64,000 nt of DNA, taken from positions 1 to 64,000 of the forward strand of contig NZ_JAKKFD010000039.1 in assembly GCF_022229005.1 (NCBI RefSeq), read 5' to 3'. Position 1 is the stretch's first letter. Each line of letters opens with the position of its first letter. Shown here piece after piece: positions 1 through 8,978 of this stretch. Position numbers and translations under genes: made by a program. The stretch is from Micromonospora trifolii (GTDB lineage: Bacteria > Actinomycetota > Actinomycetes > Mycobacteriales > Micromonosporaceae). The notes under the pieces were generated by a model. It saw only the letters and a program-made list of their open reading frames with translations. It made no database searches and was not told where the DNA came from.

Positions 1-23
1 GCGGGCGAGCCCTCCCGCCCCGG

Positions 24-80
24 TGATCATGGAGTTGGCGCTCGACACGCCGACGACACGCGCGGCTAACCTCATGATCA
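24..80. repeat. GATCATG-type intergenic inverted repeat, copy 1
   Basis: The left arm tgatcatggagtt (24-36) faces aacctcatgatca (68-80) across 31 bases; the arms pair with one mismatch each way. Related elements lie at 47204-47266 and 48884-48954. It sits just beyond the stop codon of the DUF6104 gene, so it could act as a terminator or be a dispersed palindromic repeat. Confidence 0.7.
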
Positions 81-88
81 ACGCGTGA

Positions 89-107
89 GGGCGGGGGTGG
101 GGTGGGG
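89..107 (+). other. G-quadruplex-capable tract
   Basis: Four runs of three to five G (89-91, 93-97, 99-102, 104-107) are separated by single bases. It lies between inverted repeat copy 1 and the stop codon of the DUF6104 gene. Folding is predicted only from the run pattern. Confidence 0.45.
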
Positions 108-293
108 TTAGGCGTCGTCGTCGTCGGGGTCGTCCAGGCGCGCCAGGTAGGTGGCCAGGCGTTCGACGGGGGTTTCGAAGTCGGGGTTGAGGTCGACGAA
201 GTCGCGCAGGCGCTCGCCGAGCCACTCCAGGGTCACCTGCTCCTCGCCCCGGCGCTCGACCAGCTCTTCGATGCCACGGTCGGTGAAGTACAT
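108..293 (-). CDS. DUF6104 family small protein
   Basis: This is a 61-residue acidic protein beginning MYFTDRGIEELVERRGEE and ending in a run of aspartates (DDPDDDDA). It matches from memory the short DUF6104 proteins that follow kgd in Streptomyces and Micromonospora. There is no signal peptide or membrane segment. It lies about 115 bases after the kgd stop on the same strand, with a hairpin (355-390) between them, so it may be read from its own promoter or by read-through. Its function is unknown; the conserved position beside the 2-oxoglutarate decarboxylase is the only clue. The stop TAA lies right against a G-rich tract. Confidence 0.8.
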   Translation of the reverse strand: MYFTDRGIEELVERRGEEQVTLEWLGERLRDFVDLNPDFETPVERLATYLARLDDPDDDDA

Positions 294-354
294 GGGTACG
301 TCCTCGTGCTCGGCCCGGCTCGGGCCGGGCGGGTGATGGGTGGGCCGACGAGAG

Positions 355-390
355 CCGGGGCAGGACCGCTGTGAAACGGCCCTGCCCCGG
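355..390 (-). terminator. hairpin downstream of kgd
   Basis: The arm ccggggcagg (355-364) pairs with cctgccccgg (381-390), a perfect 10-base-pair stem with a 16-base loop. It begins 20 bases after the kgd stop. No T run follows, so it would be a hairpin-only terminator or an attenuator before DUF6104. Confidence 0.5.
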
Positions 391-409
391 CTTCCGTGCT
401 CAGGTCAGG

Positions 410-3400
410 TCACGGGCGGGGGAGAGCCGCCTCGATCAGCGCGTTCTGCTCGACCTCGTGGGTCTTCGCCGAGCCGACAGCCGGGGCGGCCGCGGCCGGG
501 CGGGAGATCCGCCGCAGCCGAACGTCCGTGAGGTGCTCCAGCAGGTTGAGCGCGACGAACGACCAGCCACCCTGGTTGGCCGGCTCCTCCTGCACCCAGG
601 CGAAGTCCTCCGCGTTCGGGAACTGCGCGAGGGCGGCCCGGATCTCCTCCACCGGCAGCGGGTACAGCTGCTCCAGTCGGAGGATCGCGGTGTCGGTGAC
701 GCCGCGCTCCTGCCGGGCCTGGAACAGGTCGTAGTAGACCTTGCCGGAGCAGAGCAGCACCCGCTTCACCGCCTCCGGCGCCGGGGCGGCCGTGTCGCGC
801 AGCACCGGCTGGAAGGTGCCGGTGGTGAAGTCCTCCACCGACGAGACGCAGAGCTTGTGCCGCAGCAACGACTTCGGCGTGAACACCACCAGCGGCTTGC
901 GCTTGGGCGACAGGGCCTGGCGGCGCAGCAGGTGGAAGTAGTTCGCCGGGGTCGTCGGGATGGACACCCGCATGTTGTCCTCGGCGCACATCTGCAGGAA
1001 CCGCTCCGGCCGGCCGGAGGTGTGGTCCGGGCCCTGACCCTCGTGGCCGTGCGGCAGCAGCAGGGTGATGGCGGAGCGCTGGCCCCACTTCACCTCACCG
1101 GACGAGATGAACTCGTCGATCACCGACTGGGCGCCGTTGACGAAGTCGCCGAACTGGGCCTCCCAGGCGACGAGGGCGTTGATGTTCTCCACCGAGTAGC
1201 CGTACTCGAAGCCCATCGCCGCGTACTCGCTGAGCAGCGAATCGTGCACGAAGAACCGGGAGCGGTCGCCGTCGCCGGTGAGCGACTTCAACGGCAGGTA
1301 GTCGTCGCCGGTGCGGGAGTCGACCACCGAGGCGTGCCGCTGGACGAACGTGCCGCGACGGGAGTCCTGACCGGCGAGCCGGACGGTGACCCCGTCGTGC
1401 AGCAGTGCCCCGAGCGCGATGATCTCGCCGAAGCCCCAGTCGATGTTGCCCTCGACGGACATCTTGGCCCGTCGGTCCAGCAACTGCTGGATCCGCTTGT
1501 GCGGGGTGAAGCCCTCCGGCAGGTTGATGTGCGCCTCGCCGATGGCCTTGACCACCGACGCGTCGGTGGCGGTGTCGACCTGCGGCTCCGGCTCCTCCTC
1601 GCGGCGCGGCCGGTTGAGCTGGCGAGGTGCCGAGGCGGCGTCCCGGGTGGCCTTGAAGACCTTCTCCAGCTGCGCCTGGTAGTCGCGAAGCAGCTCCTCC
1701 GCGTCCTCCACGGTGATGTCACCGCGACCGATCAGCTCCTCGGTGTAGAGCTTGCGGACCGAGCGCTTCGAGTCAATGATCTTGTACATCTGAGGGTTGG
1801 ACATCGACGGGTCGTCGCCCTCGTTGTGCCCGCGCCGGCGGTAGCAGACCATGTCGATCACGACGTCCTTGTTGAACGTCTGCCGGTATTCAAATGCCAG
1901 CCGGGCCACCCGGACCACTGCCTCCGGGTCGTCGCCGTTGACGTGGAAGATCGGCGCCTGGATCATCCGGGCCACGTCGGTGCTGTAGAGGCTGGACCGG
2001 CTGTACTCCGGGGCGGTGGTGAAGCCGACCTGGTTGTTCACCACCACGTGCACTGTGCCGCCGGTGCGGTAGCCGCGCAGCTGGGACAGGTTGAGCGTCT
2101 CGGCGACCACGCCCTGACCGGCGAAGGCGGCGTCACCGTGCACCGCCAGCGGCAGCACTGTGTAGCCCTCCAGCTTGAGGTCGATCCGGTCCTGCTTGGC
2201 CCGGACGATGCCCTCCAGCACCGGGTCGACGGCCTCCAGGTGCGACGGGTTGGCCACCACCGACACCTTGACCGCGTGCTCGCCGTCGGGGGTGGTGAAC
2301 TTGCCGTTCTGACCCAGGTGGTACTTCACGTCGCCGGAGCCCTGCGTCGAGCGCGGGTCCAGGTGACCCTCGAACTCAGAGAAGATCTTCTCGTACGGCT
2401 TGCCGACGATGTTGGCCAGCACGTTGAGCCGACCCCGGTGGGCCATGCCGATGACGACCTCGTCCAGCCCGTTCTCGGCGGAGGATTCCAGCACCTCACC
2501 GAGCAGCGGGATCAGCGACTCGCCGCCCTCCAGCGAGAAGCGCTTCTGGCCGACGTACTTGGTCTGGAGGAAGGTCTCGAACGCCTCGGCGGCGTTCAGC
2601 CGGTTGAGCACGTGCTTCTGCTCGTCGGCGGACGGCTTCTCGTACTTGCGCTCGATCCGTTCCTGGACCCAGCGCCGCTCCTCCGGGTCCTGGATGTGCA
2701 TGTACTCGATGCCGACACGGCGGCAGTACGAGTCGCGCAGCACGCCGAGGATCTCGCGCAGCTTCATCCGCTGCCGGCCGGCGAAGCCGTTGACCGGGAA
2801 CTCGCGGTCCAGGTCCCACAGGGTGAGCCCGTGCTGGAGGACGTCCAGGTCGGGGTGCTTGCGGATCTTGAATTCCAGCGGGTCGGTGTCGGCCATCAGG
2901 TGACCGCGCACCCGGTACGCGTGGATCAGCTCGTGCACCCGGGCGGTCTTGTTGATCTGACCCTCGGAGTTGACCGCGACGTCGCGCATCCAGCGCACCG
3001 GCTCGTACGGGATGCGCAGCGCGGTGAAGATCTGGTCGTAGAAGCCGTGCTCGCCCAGGATCAGCTCGTGCATCACCTTGAGGAACTCGCCGGACTGCGC
3101 GCCCTGGATGATCCGGTGGTCGTACGTGCTGGTCAGTGTGATGATCTTGCTGACCGCCAGCTCGGCCAGGGTGGCCTCGGACATCCCCTGGTAGGGGGCC
3201 GGGTATTCCATCGCGCCGACGCCGATGATCGCGCTCTGCCCCTGCATGAGCCGCGGCATCGAGTGCACGGTGCCGATGCCGCCCGGGTTGGTCAGCGAGA
3301 TCGTGGTGCCCGAGTAGTCGTCCATGGTCAGCTCGTTGCGCCGCGCCCGTCGGACCACGTCCTCGTACGCCTGCCAGAACTGCCGGAAGTCCATCTGCTC

Positions 3401-4165
3401 GCAGCCCTTGATGGAGGGGACCACCAGGTTGCGGCTGCCGTCCGGCTTGGCCAGGTCGATAGCGATGCCGAGGTTGACGTGCGCCGGGCGGACCACCGCC
3501 GGCTTGCCGTTGGCCTCGGCGAAGGAGTTGTTCATCTCGGGGTGCTGGACCAGCGCGCGCACCATGGCGTAGCCGACCAGGTGCGTGAAGCTGACCTTGC
3601 CGCCCCGCCCACGGGCGAGGTGGTTGTTGATCACGATGCGGTTGTCCACCAGCAGCTTGGCCGGGACCGCGCGCACGCTGGTAGCGGTGGGCACGCTCAG
3701 CGAAGCGTCCATGTTCTGGACGATCTTCGCCGCGACGCCCCGCAACGGGGTGGTCTGCGGGCCGTCGGCGCTCGGCGCGGCGGCCTTGGCGGCCGGCTTG
3801 GCCGGGGCGGCCTTCTCCGGCGTGGCCTTCGGCGTTGCCGGGGCGGCGGGCTTGGCCGGCGCCGGCTGGGTGGCGGCCGGCTTGCTCGCGGACGCCGGCT
3901 TGGCCGGGGCGCTCGGCTGGGCCACAGTGGCGGCTGCCTCCGGCTGGCCGTCCGGCTCGGGGGCGGCGGCCGGCTTGTCCGACGATTCGGCGCCGCGCGG
4001 GGTGCCCGCACCCGGTGCCGGTCGGTAGTCGGCGAAGAAGTCGTGCCAGGCCGAATCAACGCTCGATGGGTCGGCGAGGTAGCGCTGGTACATCTCCTCG
4101 ACGATCCACTCATTCGGGCCGAAACCCGCCAGTGGGTTCTCCTGCGAAGTCTGCTGGGTCGACAC
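410..4165 (-). CDS. kgd: Multifunctional 2-oxoglutarate decarboxylase / dehydrogenase E1-E2 fusion
   Basis: Thiamin-diphosphate enzyme of the TCA cycle that decarboxylates 2-oxoglutarate; actinobacterial members form the 2-oxoglutarate dehydrogenase complex with the pyruvate dehydrogenase E2 and E3. The 1251 residues show the family's layout: an N-terminal segment (NEWIVEEMYQRYLADPSSVD), an Ala/Pro/Lys-rich linker at about 45-130, an E2-like acyltransferase domain at about 130-370 (TSTYDHRIIQGAQSGEF near 347), then the E1 domain with GMAHRGRLNVLANIVG near 574, HGDAAFAGQG near 673 and the TPP-site NNQVGFTT near 708, and the transketolase-like C-terminal half. The length is as expected for Kgd. 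The start is GTG (MSTQQTSQ), with a purine-rich AAAGAGG about 12 bases upstream. In mycobacteria the enzyme is inhibited by the FHA protein GarA; no GarA is seen here. Confidence 0.97.
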   Translation of the reverse strand: MSTQQTSQENPLAGFGPNEWIVEEMYQRYLADPSSVDSAWHDFFADYRPAPGAGTPRGAESSDKPAAAPEPDGQPEAAATVAQPSAPAKPASASKPAATQPAPAKPAAPATPKATPEKAAPAKPAAKAAAPSADGPQTTPLRGVAAKIVQNMDASLSVPTATSVRAVPAKLLVDNRIVINNHLARGRGGKVSFTHLVGYAMVRALVQHPEMNNSFAEANGKPAVVRPAHVNLGIAIDLAKPDGSRNLVVPSIKGCEQMDFRQFWQAYEDVVRRARRNELTMDDYSGTTISLTNPGGIGTVHSMPRLMQGQSAIIGVGAMEYPAPYQGMSEATLAELAVSKIITLTSTYDHRIIQGAQSGEFLKVMHELILGEHGFYDQIFTALRIPYEPVRWMRDVAVNSEGQINKTARVHELIHAYRVRGHLMADTDPLEFKIRKHPDLDVLQHGLTLWDLDREFPVNGFAGRQRMKLREILGVLRDSYCRRVGIEYMHIQDPEERRWVQERIERKYEKPSADEQKHVLNRLNAAEAFETFLQTKYVGQKRFSLEGGESLIPLLGEVLESSAENGLDEVVIGMAHRGRLNVLANIVGKPYEKIFSEFEGHLDPRSTQGSGDVKYHLGQNGKFTTPDGEHAVKVSVVANPSHLEAVDPVLEGIVRAKQDRIDLKLEGYTVLPLAVHGDAAFAGQGVVAETLNLSQLRGYRTGGTVHVVVNNQVGFTTAPEYSRSSLYSTDVARMIQAPIFHVNGDDPEAVVRVARLAFEYRQTFNKDVVIDMVCYRRRGHNEGDDPSMSNPQMYKIIDSKRSVRKLYTEELIGRGDITVEDAEELLRDYQAQLEKVFKATRDAASAPRQLNRPRREEEPEPQVDTATDASVVKAIGEAHINLPEGFTPHKRIQQLLDRRAKMSVEGNIDWGFGEIIALGALLHDGVTVRLAGQDSRRGTFVQRHASVVDSRTGDDYLPLKSLTGDGDRSRFFVHDSLLSEYAAMGFEYGYSVENINALVAWEAQFGDFVNGAQSVIDEFISSGEVKWGQRSAITLLLPHGHEGQGPDHTSGRPERFLQMCAEDNMRVSIPTTPANYFHLLRRQALSPKRKPLVVFTPKSLLRHKLCVSSVEDFTTGTFQPVLRDTAAPAPEAVKRVLLCSGKVYYDLFQARQERGVTDTAILRLEQLYPLPVEEIRAALAQFPNAEDFAWVQEEPANQGGWSFVALNLLEHLTDVRLRRISRPAAAAPAVGSAKTHEVEQNALIEAALPRP

Positions 4166-4452
4166 GGCCGGTAATCGCCTCTTTCACGCGGGTTTGTGTG
4201 GCACGCGGTGGGTCCGTCGCGCCCGATTAGGAGCACGGACTGGACGGGTTCCAGGCTACGCCGTACCGATCCCGCAGGCATTTCCGCCTCGGTCCCGTGG
4301 CCGGTTTCACAGAAGATGCCAGAAGTTCAGCAACGCCTGCGCGCACCGTGTCGAACTGGTAACACCCCGGCCCTCGCGCGGCCGGTCGCCGAGGGTGACG
4401 CCCGACCCCGGAGCGGCCAGCTGCCGTTGCCGCCCCGGGGTCGCAGACGCCA

Positions 4453-5265
4453 TCAGGCGATGTCGCGCCGCCGGGTGAGCAGAATTCCGGCGATTCCGCT
4501 GACCAGCGCGTAGCCGATCAGCACCAGGGCCCCGACCCACCAGGACGGGGTGAACTCCGAGGTGCCCTCCGTGATCATGACCTGGGACGCCACAGCGGGC
4601 CAGACCACCTGCCACTTCAGCACCGCCTGGCTGTCGAGCACGTTCGACAGGAGCAGGAACAGCAGACCCACCACCTGGGTGCCGATCAGGTAGAGCACCG
4701 CCGCCGTGATCACCGCACCGAGCTGGTTGGTGATCAGCGTGCCGATGCCCACCCCGAGGATGGTCCAGATGGCGTAGGCCAGCAGGTTGAACAGCAGCGC
4801 CCGCTGTACCGGCCACTCACCGAGCTGAGTGCCGTAGTCGTTGGCGGACAGGAAGATCGCACCGGCGGCCAGGTCGATCAGCGTGGTCGCCAGCCAGAAC
4901 ATGAAGCCGAGCAGGCTGGCGGCGACGAGCTTGCTGACGATGACCGACGTTCGCCGGGGAGTCGTCAGGAACGTCGTGGTCGCGGTCTGGTGGAAGAACT
5001 CGTTGGTGACCATCAGGATGCCGATGAGCATCACGAACATCAGCCCGAGGTACTGGCCCGAGGTGTAGAGGTTCGCGGCCTGCGCCGGCGCTGTCGCCTG
5101 CTCGGCGCTGACGCCGATCTCCTCGGCGTCGCCGCCGAGCGTCGTGACGAGCAACCACGCGTTGATCGCGAATGCCAGGGCGATCGAGAGGAACGCGCCG
5201 AGGGCCAGCCACCACCAGGTGCTGGTGGTACGGATCTTGAGTAGCTCGGATCGGACCAGGTTCAT
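4453..5265 (-). CDS. ABC-2 type transporter permease
   Basis: A 270-residue integral membrane protein beginning MNLVRSELLKIRTTSTWWW, the typical start of ABC-2 permeases, with about six hydrophobic segments (about 18-40, 70-90, 112-135, 145-170, 180-215, 240-262). It would form the membrane channel of an exporter with the ATPase encoded just upstream; the two frames overlap by 4 bases (ATGA), so translation is probably coupled. The substrate is unknown. No lantibiotic, drug or cell-wall gene lies beside the pair to suggest one, and no two-component system is adjacent. The tail LLTRRRDIA is short and basic, so the C terminus is probably cytoplasmic. Confidence 0.88.
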   Translation of the reverse strand: MNLVRSELLKIRTTSTWWWLALGAFLSIALAFAINAWLLVTTLGGDAEEIGVSAEQATAPAQAANLYTSGQYLGLMFVMLIGILMVTNEFFHQTATTTFLTTPRRTSVIVSKLVAASLLGFMFWLATTLIDLAAGAIFLSANDYGTQLGEWPVQRALLFNLLAYAIWTILGVGIGTLITNQLGAVITAAVLYLIGTQVVGLLFLLLSNVLDSQAVLKWQVVWPAVASQVMITEGTSEFTPSWWVGALVLIGYALVSGIAGILLTRRRDIA

Positions 5266-6197
5266 CGGATGCCCGCCTTTCCGGCCGTCAGCTCCAGGAA
5301 GACCCGTTCCAGATCGGGCCGTTCGGTGGTCAGTTCGTGCAGCTCGACCCCGGCTGCGAGGGCGGACCGGCCGATCGTCGGGGCGTCCACCCCGGCGACC
5401 AGCAGCACACCCTGCTCATCGGTCTCGATGGTCGCCGACTGCGCCTTGAGGGCGGCGGCCAACACCTCGGCCTGCGGGGTGCGGACCCGAACCCGGGCGC
5501 TCTGGGCCATCGACCCGAGCACCTGGTCGACAGGACCCTGCCGGACCAACTGCCCGGCCGCGATGATCACCACGTCGTCGGCGAGCAGCTGCATCTCCGA
5601 CAGCAGGTGGCTGGAGACCAGCACCGTACGGCCCTCGTGGGCGAGGTTCTTGAGGAACCCACGCATCCACCGGATGCCCTCCGGGTCCAGCCCGTTGGCC
5701 GGCTCGTCGAGGATCAGCACGCGGGGGTCACCGAGCATCGCGGCGGCGATGCCGAGCCGCTGCTTCATGCCCAGCGAGTAACCCTTGAACTTGCGCTTCG
5801 CCGCCGGGGTCAGCCCGACCAGGGCCAACGCCTCGTCGGCCCGCTGCTTGGGCAGCCCGGCCGCGGCGCAGATGACCCGCAGGTGGTTGATGCCGGTGCG
5901 GCCCTTGTGCGCGCTGGACGCCTCCAGCACCGCGCCGACCTGCCGCAGCGGGGTGGAGAGGTCGGCGTACCGCTGGCCGCTGATGGTGGCAGTGCCGGCG
6001 GTCGGCGTGACCAGATTCAGCAGCATGCGCAGCGTGGTGGTCTTGCCTGCGCCGTTCGGGCCGAGGAAGCCGGTCACCCGCCCCGGCGCCACTGTGAAGG
6101 ACAGGTTGTTCACCGCCCGGACGTTCTTGTACTGCTTCGTCAGACCGGACACCACGATCTGACCGTCGCTGGTGGGGCTTCGCTGCCCGTCAGTCAT
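5262..6197 (-). CDS. ABC transporter ATP-binding protein
   Basis: The 311-residue nucleotide-binding subunit of the exporter. Visible motifs are Walker A GPNGAGKTT (46-54), the signature YSLGMKQRLG (near 137), Walker B VLILDEPANGLD (near 157) and the switch region SSHLLSEM. The extra C-terminal 80 residues (VRVRTPQAEVLAAAL...) are typical of the DrrA/CcmA-like group that pairs with ABC-2 permeases. It is the first gene of a two-gene operon. The ATG follows an AGGAGAACG Shine-Dalgarno. Genes of this group often serve antibiotic or lipid export, but nothing here fixes the substrate. Confidence 0.92.
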   Translation of the reverse strand: MTDGQRSPTSDGQIVVSGLTKQYKNVRAVNNLSFTVAPGRVTGFLGPNGAGKTTTLRMLLNLVTPTAGTATISGQRYADLSTPLRQVGAVLEASSAHKGRTGINHLRVICAAAGLPKQRADEALALVGLTPAAKRKFKGYSLGMKQRLGIAAAMLGDPRVLILDEPANGLDPEGIRWMRGFLKNLAHEGRTVLVSSHLLSEMQLLADDVVIIAAGQLVRQGPVDQVLGSMAQSARVRVRTPQAEVLAAALKAQSATIETDEQGVLLVAGVDAPTIGRSALAAGVELHELTTERPDLERVFLELTAGKAGIR

Positions 6198-6339
6198 CGT
6201 TCTCCTCCCGTGTGTGGCGTCGAGGTACGCCGTGGCACAGCGTGACGGCCCGTGGCAACAAGGTCAATCAGGCGCGGTCGGTACGTTTGCCTCCGTCGCG
6301 GGGTGGAGGCGACTCATCCCTGCGGACGACGGCCCGGGC

Positions 6340-6987
6340 TCAGCGGGCGATCCAGGTTGCCCGTGCCGCGCCGAGCAACGACCCGTCCGGGCCGTACAGA
6401 CTGGTGTGCACGAGCGCCTTGCGCCCATCGACGCGCAGCAACGCCCCGGTCACCACGCACTCGTCGCCCGGCCCGGGCAGCGCCGCGACCACGGCGGCGA
6501 TCCGGCCCAGCAGGTACGGGCGGCCCGGCGCGAGCACAGCCCAACCGCCGGGGCAGTCCAGCGCCGCCCAGACCGTGGCCGCACCGACCTGAGCTGGCGC
6601 GCGGAACGGCGCGGCGGTCCGGCCGTCCGGCAGCCGGCCGGGGAAGATCCGCAGCCCGTCGGCGCGCTGCGGCCCGCAGACGTAACAGGTGGGGAACGGA
6701 TGCTCGACCAGGCCGGGGTAGCGGGCCGCGGCGGCCACCGCCGTGGCCAGGTCGACCGGGGGTACGACGGCATCGATCATTCCGGCCGGGCGCACCTCGG
6801 CCACCAACTCGCCGGCCGGGTCCCGGACCTCGCCGTCGACCACTGTCAGCTCGGTCTCCAGCGGTGGTGGCCGGCGTAGCGTCACCTCGACCGGTCCGCT
6901 GCCGCCCGCCTCGGCGGCGAAGACCCCCGCGCTCCAGCCGCCGTTGCCGGAACCGGTCGGCCCGTTGTAGCGGGATTCGATGCGCAT
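6340..6987 (-). CDS. Hotdog-fold thioesterase-like protein
   Basis: This 215-residue soluble protein resembles a hotdog-fold acyl-CoA thioesterase or hydratase: MRIESRYNGPTGSGNGGWSAG at the N terminus is the kind of substrate-pocket opening seen in TesB-like proteins. A CxxC pair (Cys101 and Cys104 in PTCYVCGPQRADGL) precedes a second half suited to a double hotdog. Acyl-ester hydrolysis is inferred, not shown. The open frame extends much further upstream, but the start is set by ATG at 6987 with GGAGG six bases before it; the upstream part is antisense to olsB. It is divergent from the olsB-olsA pair, with a 159-base shared promoter region. No operon partner on its own strand. Confidence 0.65.
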   Translation of the reverse strand: MRIESRYNGPTGSGNGGWSAGVFAAEAGGSGPVEVTLRRPPPLETELTVVDGEVRDPAGELVAEVRPAGMIDAVVPPVDLATAVAAAARYPGLVEHPFPTCYVCGPQRADGLRIFPGRLPDGRTAAPFRAPAQVGAATVWAALDCPGGWAVLAPGRPYLLGRIAAVVAALPGPGDECVVTGALLRVDGRKALVHTSLYGPDGSLLGAARATWIAR

Positions 6988-7134
6988 CGTGGACCTCCGA
7001 TGGTGCGTGTCGGCGCCTTCGCCGGCCTGCTTGGGCAGCCTCGCACGGTCCACGCCGGGCGCCGCTAGCGGTCTCGCCTGCCGGCGTTCATCCGATCGAC
7101 ACCGGTGCGCCCCGTGGATGGCAACCCGGGCACC

Positions 7135-7140
7135 TAGACA
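7135..7140 (+). promoter_or_regulatory. -10-like hexamer for a leaderless olsB transcript
   Basis: TAGACA ends 7 bases before the ATG at 7147, and no Shine-Dalgarno sequence is present between them. The same spacing recurs before other genes here, so transcription probably starts at or near the A of the start codon. Confidence 0.45.
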
Positions 7141-7146
7141 GATCCC

Positions 7147-7920
7147 ATGGCCGTTCTGCATGCCGCTGGCACACCCCTGAAGACCAGCGGATACACCCTG
7201 CTGATCGCCGACGACCCCACCCAGGTCGCGGCCGCGCAACGCCTGCGCCACGAGGTGTTCGCCACCGAACTCGGCGCCACCCTCCTTCCCGGCGAGGCCG
7301 GGTTGGACGTGGACCCCTTCGACGCGTACTGCGACCACCTGATCGTCCGCGAGGACAGCACCGGCGAGGTGGTCGGCACGTACCGGCTGTTGCCGCCGGG
7401 GCGCACCACCCGGCGCTACGCCGAGGACGAGTTCGACCTGAGCCCGCTCGACCCGCTGCGCGACGACCTGGTCGAGGCGGGTCGGTCCTGCGTGCACCCG
7501 GATCACCGCTCCGGCGCGGTGATCAACCTGATGTGGGCCGGCATCATCCGTTACCTGCACCTGCGCGGCTCCCGCTGGCTCGGCGGCTGCGCGTCGGTGC
7601 CGGTGGCTGACGGCGGGCGGACGGTCGCCGAGGTGTGGACCCAGGCCCGCGCCCGGCACCTGTCGCCGCCGCCGCTGCGGGTTCGCCCGTTGCGGCCGTG
7701 GTTCACCGAGGGGGCCGCCGCCGGCCCGCTCGCCGCTGCCCCGGCCGGGCGGGTGCCGGTTCCGCCGCTGCTGCGTGGCTACCTCCGGCTCGGCGCGTGG
7801 ATCTGCGGCGAGCCGTCGTACGACAGCGACTTCGGTTGCGCGGACTTCTACGTCCTCTTTTCCCTGGACCGGATGAACCCGCGCTACCTGCGCCACTTCC
7901 TCGGCGGGGAGCAGCGGTGA
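7147..7920 (+). CDS. OlsB-like GNAT N-acyltransferase
   Basis: A 257-residue GNAT-fold protein of the OlsB/hemolysin-like type. The core QRLRHEVFATELGA, then a block ending VVGTYRLLPPG and the segment AGRSCVHPDHRSGAVINLMWAGIIRYL, matches the family that transfers a 3-hydroxyacyl chain from acyl carrier protein to the alpha-amine of ornithine to give lyso-ornithine lipid. The role is inferred from this and from the neighbour: the next gene, overlapping by 4 bases (GTGA), encodes an OlsA-like O-acyltransferase, the second enzyme of ornithine lipid synthesis. Ornithine lipids replace phospholipids in phosphate-starved bacteria. A different amino-acid head group is possible. Weak ribosome-site signal; see the -10-like hexamer at 7135. 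Confidence 0.75.
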   Translation: MAVLHAAGTPLKTSGYTLLIADDPTQVAAAQRLRHEVFATELGATLLPGEAGLDVDPFDAYCDHLIVREDSTGEVVGTYRLLPPGRTTRRYAEDEFDLSPLDPLRDDLVEAGRSCVHPDHRSGAVINLMWAGIIRYLHLRGSRWLGGCASVPVADGGRTVAEVWTQARARHLSPPPLRVRPLRPWFTEGAAAGPLAAAPAGRVPVPPLLRGYLRLGAWICGEPSYDSDFGCADFYVLFSLDRMNPRYLRHFLGGEQR

Positions 7921-8855
7921 CCGCCGCGCCGCGCGACCTGTGGCGGCCCTCCTCCGGCTGCGACGACGACTGCCTGCCGGCGGTCGGTGAGGTGCCCACC
8001 GTGCCGGTTGCCCGCCGGGTGCTCCGGCTGGTCGCCGCGCTCGGCATGCTGCTGGCCGGGATCCCGGTGGTGCTGCTGCTGCCCGTGCTTCCCCGGCGGG
8101 AACGGCAGGGCCTGGTCAGCGGCTGGGCCCGGGCCACCGCGCGTGCCTTCGGTGTCCGCCTCGTGATCCGGGGTCGGCTGCCCCGGCGGCGAGCGCTGCT
8201 GGTCGCGAACCATGTCTCCTGGCTGGACATCCTCGCCGTGCTGGCGGTCGCGCCCACCCGGATGGTGGCGAAACGGGAGATCCGTTCCTGGCCGGTGGTC
8301 GGTCTGCTGGCCGCTGCGGCTGGCACTGTCTTCGTGGACCGCGCCCGGCCGCTGGCGCTGCCGAGGACCGTCGCCCGGGTCGCCGACGCGCTGCGCGCCG
8401 GGCGGTCGGTGGCGGTCTTTCCGGAGGGTACGACGTGGTGTGCCGGGAGCGGTGCCACCGACTGCCGCCCCGGCGGCGGTTTCCGGCCCGCGACGTTCCA
8501 GGCGGCCATCGACACGGGCAGCCCGGTGGTGCCGCTGCGGCTCACCTACCGCTGTGCGGCCACCGGGTCGAGCACCACGGCAGCCGCCTTCCTCGGTGCG
8601 GACACCCTGCTGCGCTCGGTGGCACGGGTCGTCGCGGCGCGGGATCTGCTGGTCTCGGTGACGATCGCCGGTGCGCTGCACCCGGCCCGTGACGCCGATC
8701 GGCGGTTGCTGGCCCGGGCCGCCGAGTCGGCCGTACACCTGGTGCCGACGGCGGGTTCCGTGGCGCGGGCCCGGCTGCGGCCGGTGCCGACGGTGACCCC
8801 TGTCGTTTCCGTGCCGGCTCCGCTCGTCGATCGGGAGCTGGACCTGGCGGCCTGA
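7917..8855 (+). CDS. OlsA-like 1-acyl-glycerol-phosphate-type O-acyltransferase
   Basis: A 312-residue PlsC-family acyltransferase. The HX4D catalytic motif is NHVSWLD (His99-Asp104) and the acyl-acceptor site is VFPEGTT (167-173); one hydrophobic segment at about 37-58 anchors it to the membrane. PlsC-family enzymes esterify lysophosphatidate or, as OlsA, lyso-ornithine lipid; the translational coupling to an olsB-like gene (start GTG overlaps the upstream TGA) favours the second. A role in phosphatidic acid synthesis cannot be excluded from sequence. It ends 55 bases before the operator of the DUF4097 gene. Confidence 0.75.
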   Translation: MTAAPRDLWRPSSGCDDDCLPAVGEVPTVPVARRVLRLVAALGMLLAGIPVVLLLPVLPRRERQGLVSGWARATARAFGVRLVIRGRLPRRRALLVANHVSWLDILAVLAVAPTRMVAKREIRSWPVVGLLAAAAGTVFVDRARPLALPRTVARVADALRAGRSVAVFPEGTTWCAGSGATDCRPGGGFRPATFQAAIDTGSPVVPLRLTYRCAATGSSTTAAAFLGADTLLRSVARVVAARDLLVSVTIAGALHPARDADRRLLARAAESAVHLVPTAGSVARARLRPVPTVTPVVSVPAPLVDRELDLAA

Positions 8856-8910
8856 GGGGGCACGCCGAACGCCGAGCGGGGCGCCCAACTCGCGACCTGT
8901 CTTGTGGTGT

Positions 8911-8924
8911 CGCGATGTATCGCG
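8911..8924. promoter_or_regulatory. palindromic operator, probably PadR-type
   Basis: cgcgat-gt-atcgcg is a perfect 6+2+6 palindrome inside tgtcgcgatgtatcgcgttaca (8908-8929 as a looser repeat). It sits 55 bases before the start of the DUF4097 gene, whose last bases overlap the PadR gene. Autoregulation by that PadR protein is the simplest reading. Confidence 0.6.
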
Positions 8925-8978
8925 TTACAGTCTTCTCCTGTTCGACGTGCTCCTGCGCGTCGTCGAGAGGGGGACGCC

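Noticed and set aside
371..4174. A 1267-codon open frame on the plus strand opposite kgd
   Set aside because: It is the GC-rich shadow of kgd: it has Arg/Val/Leu-rich sequence with no motif, and kgd on the other strand is complete.
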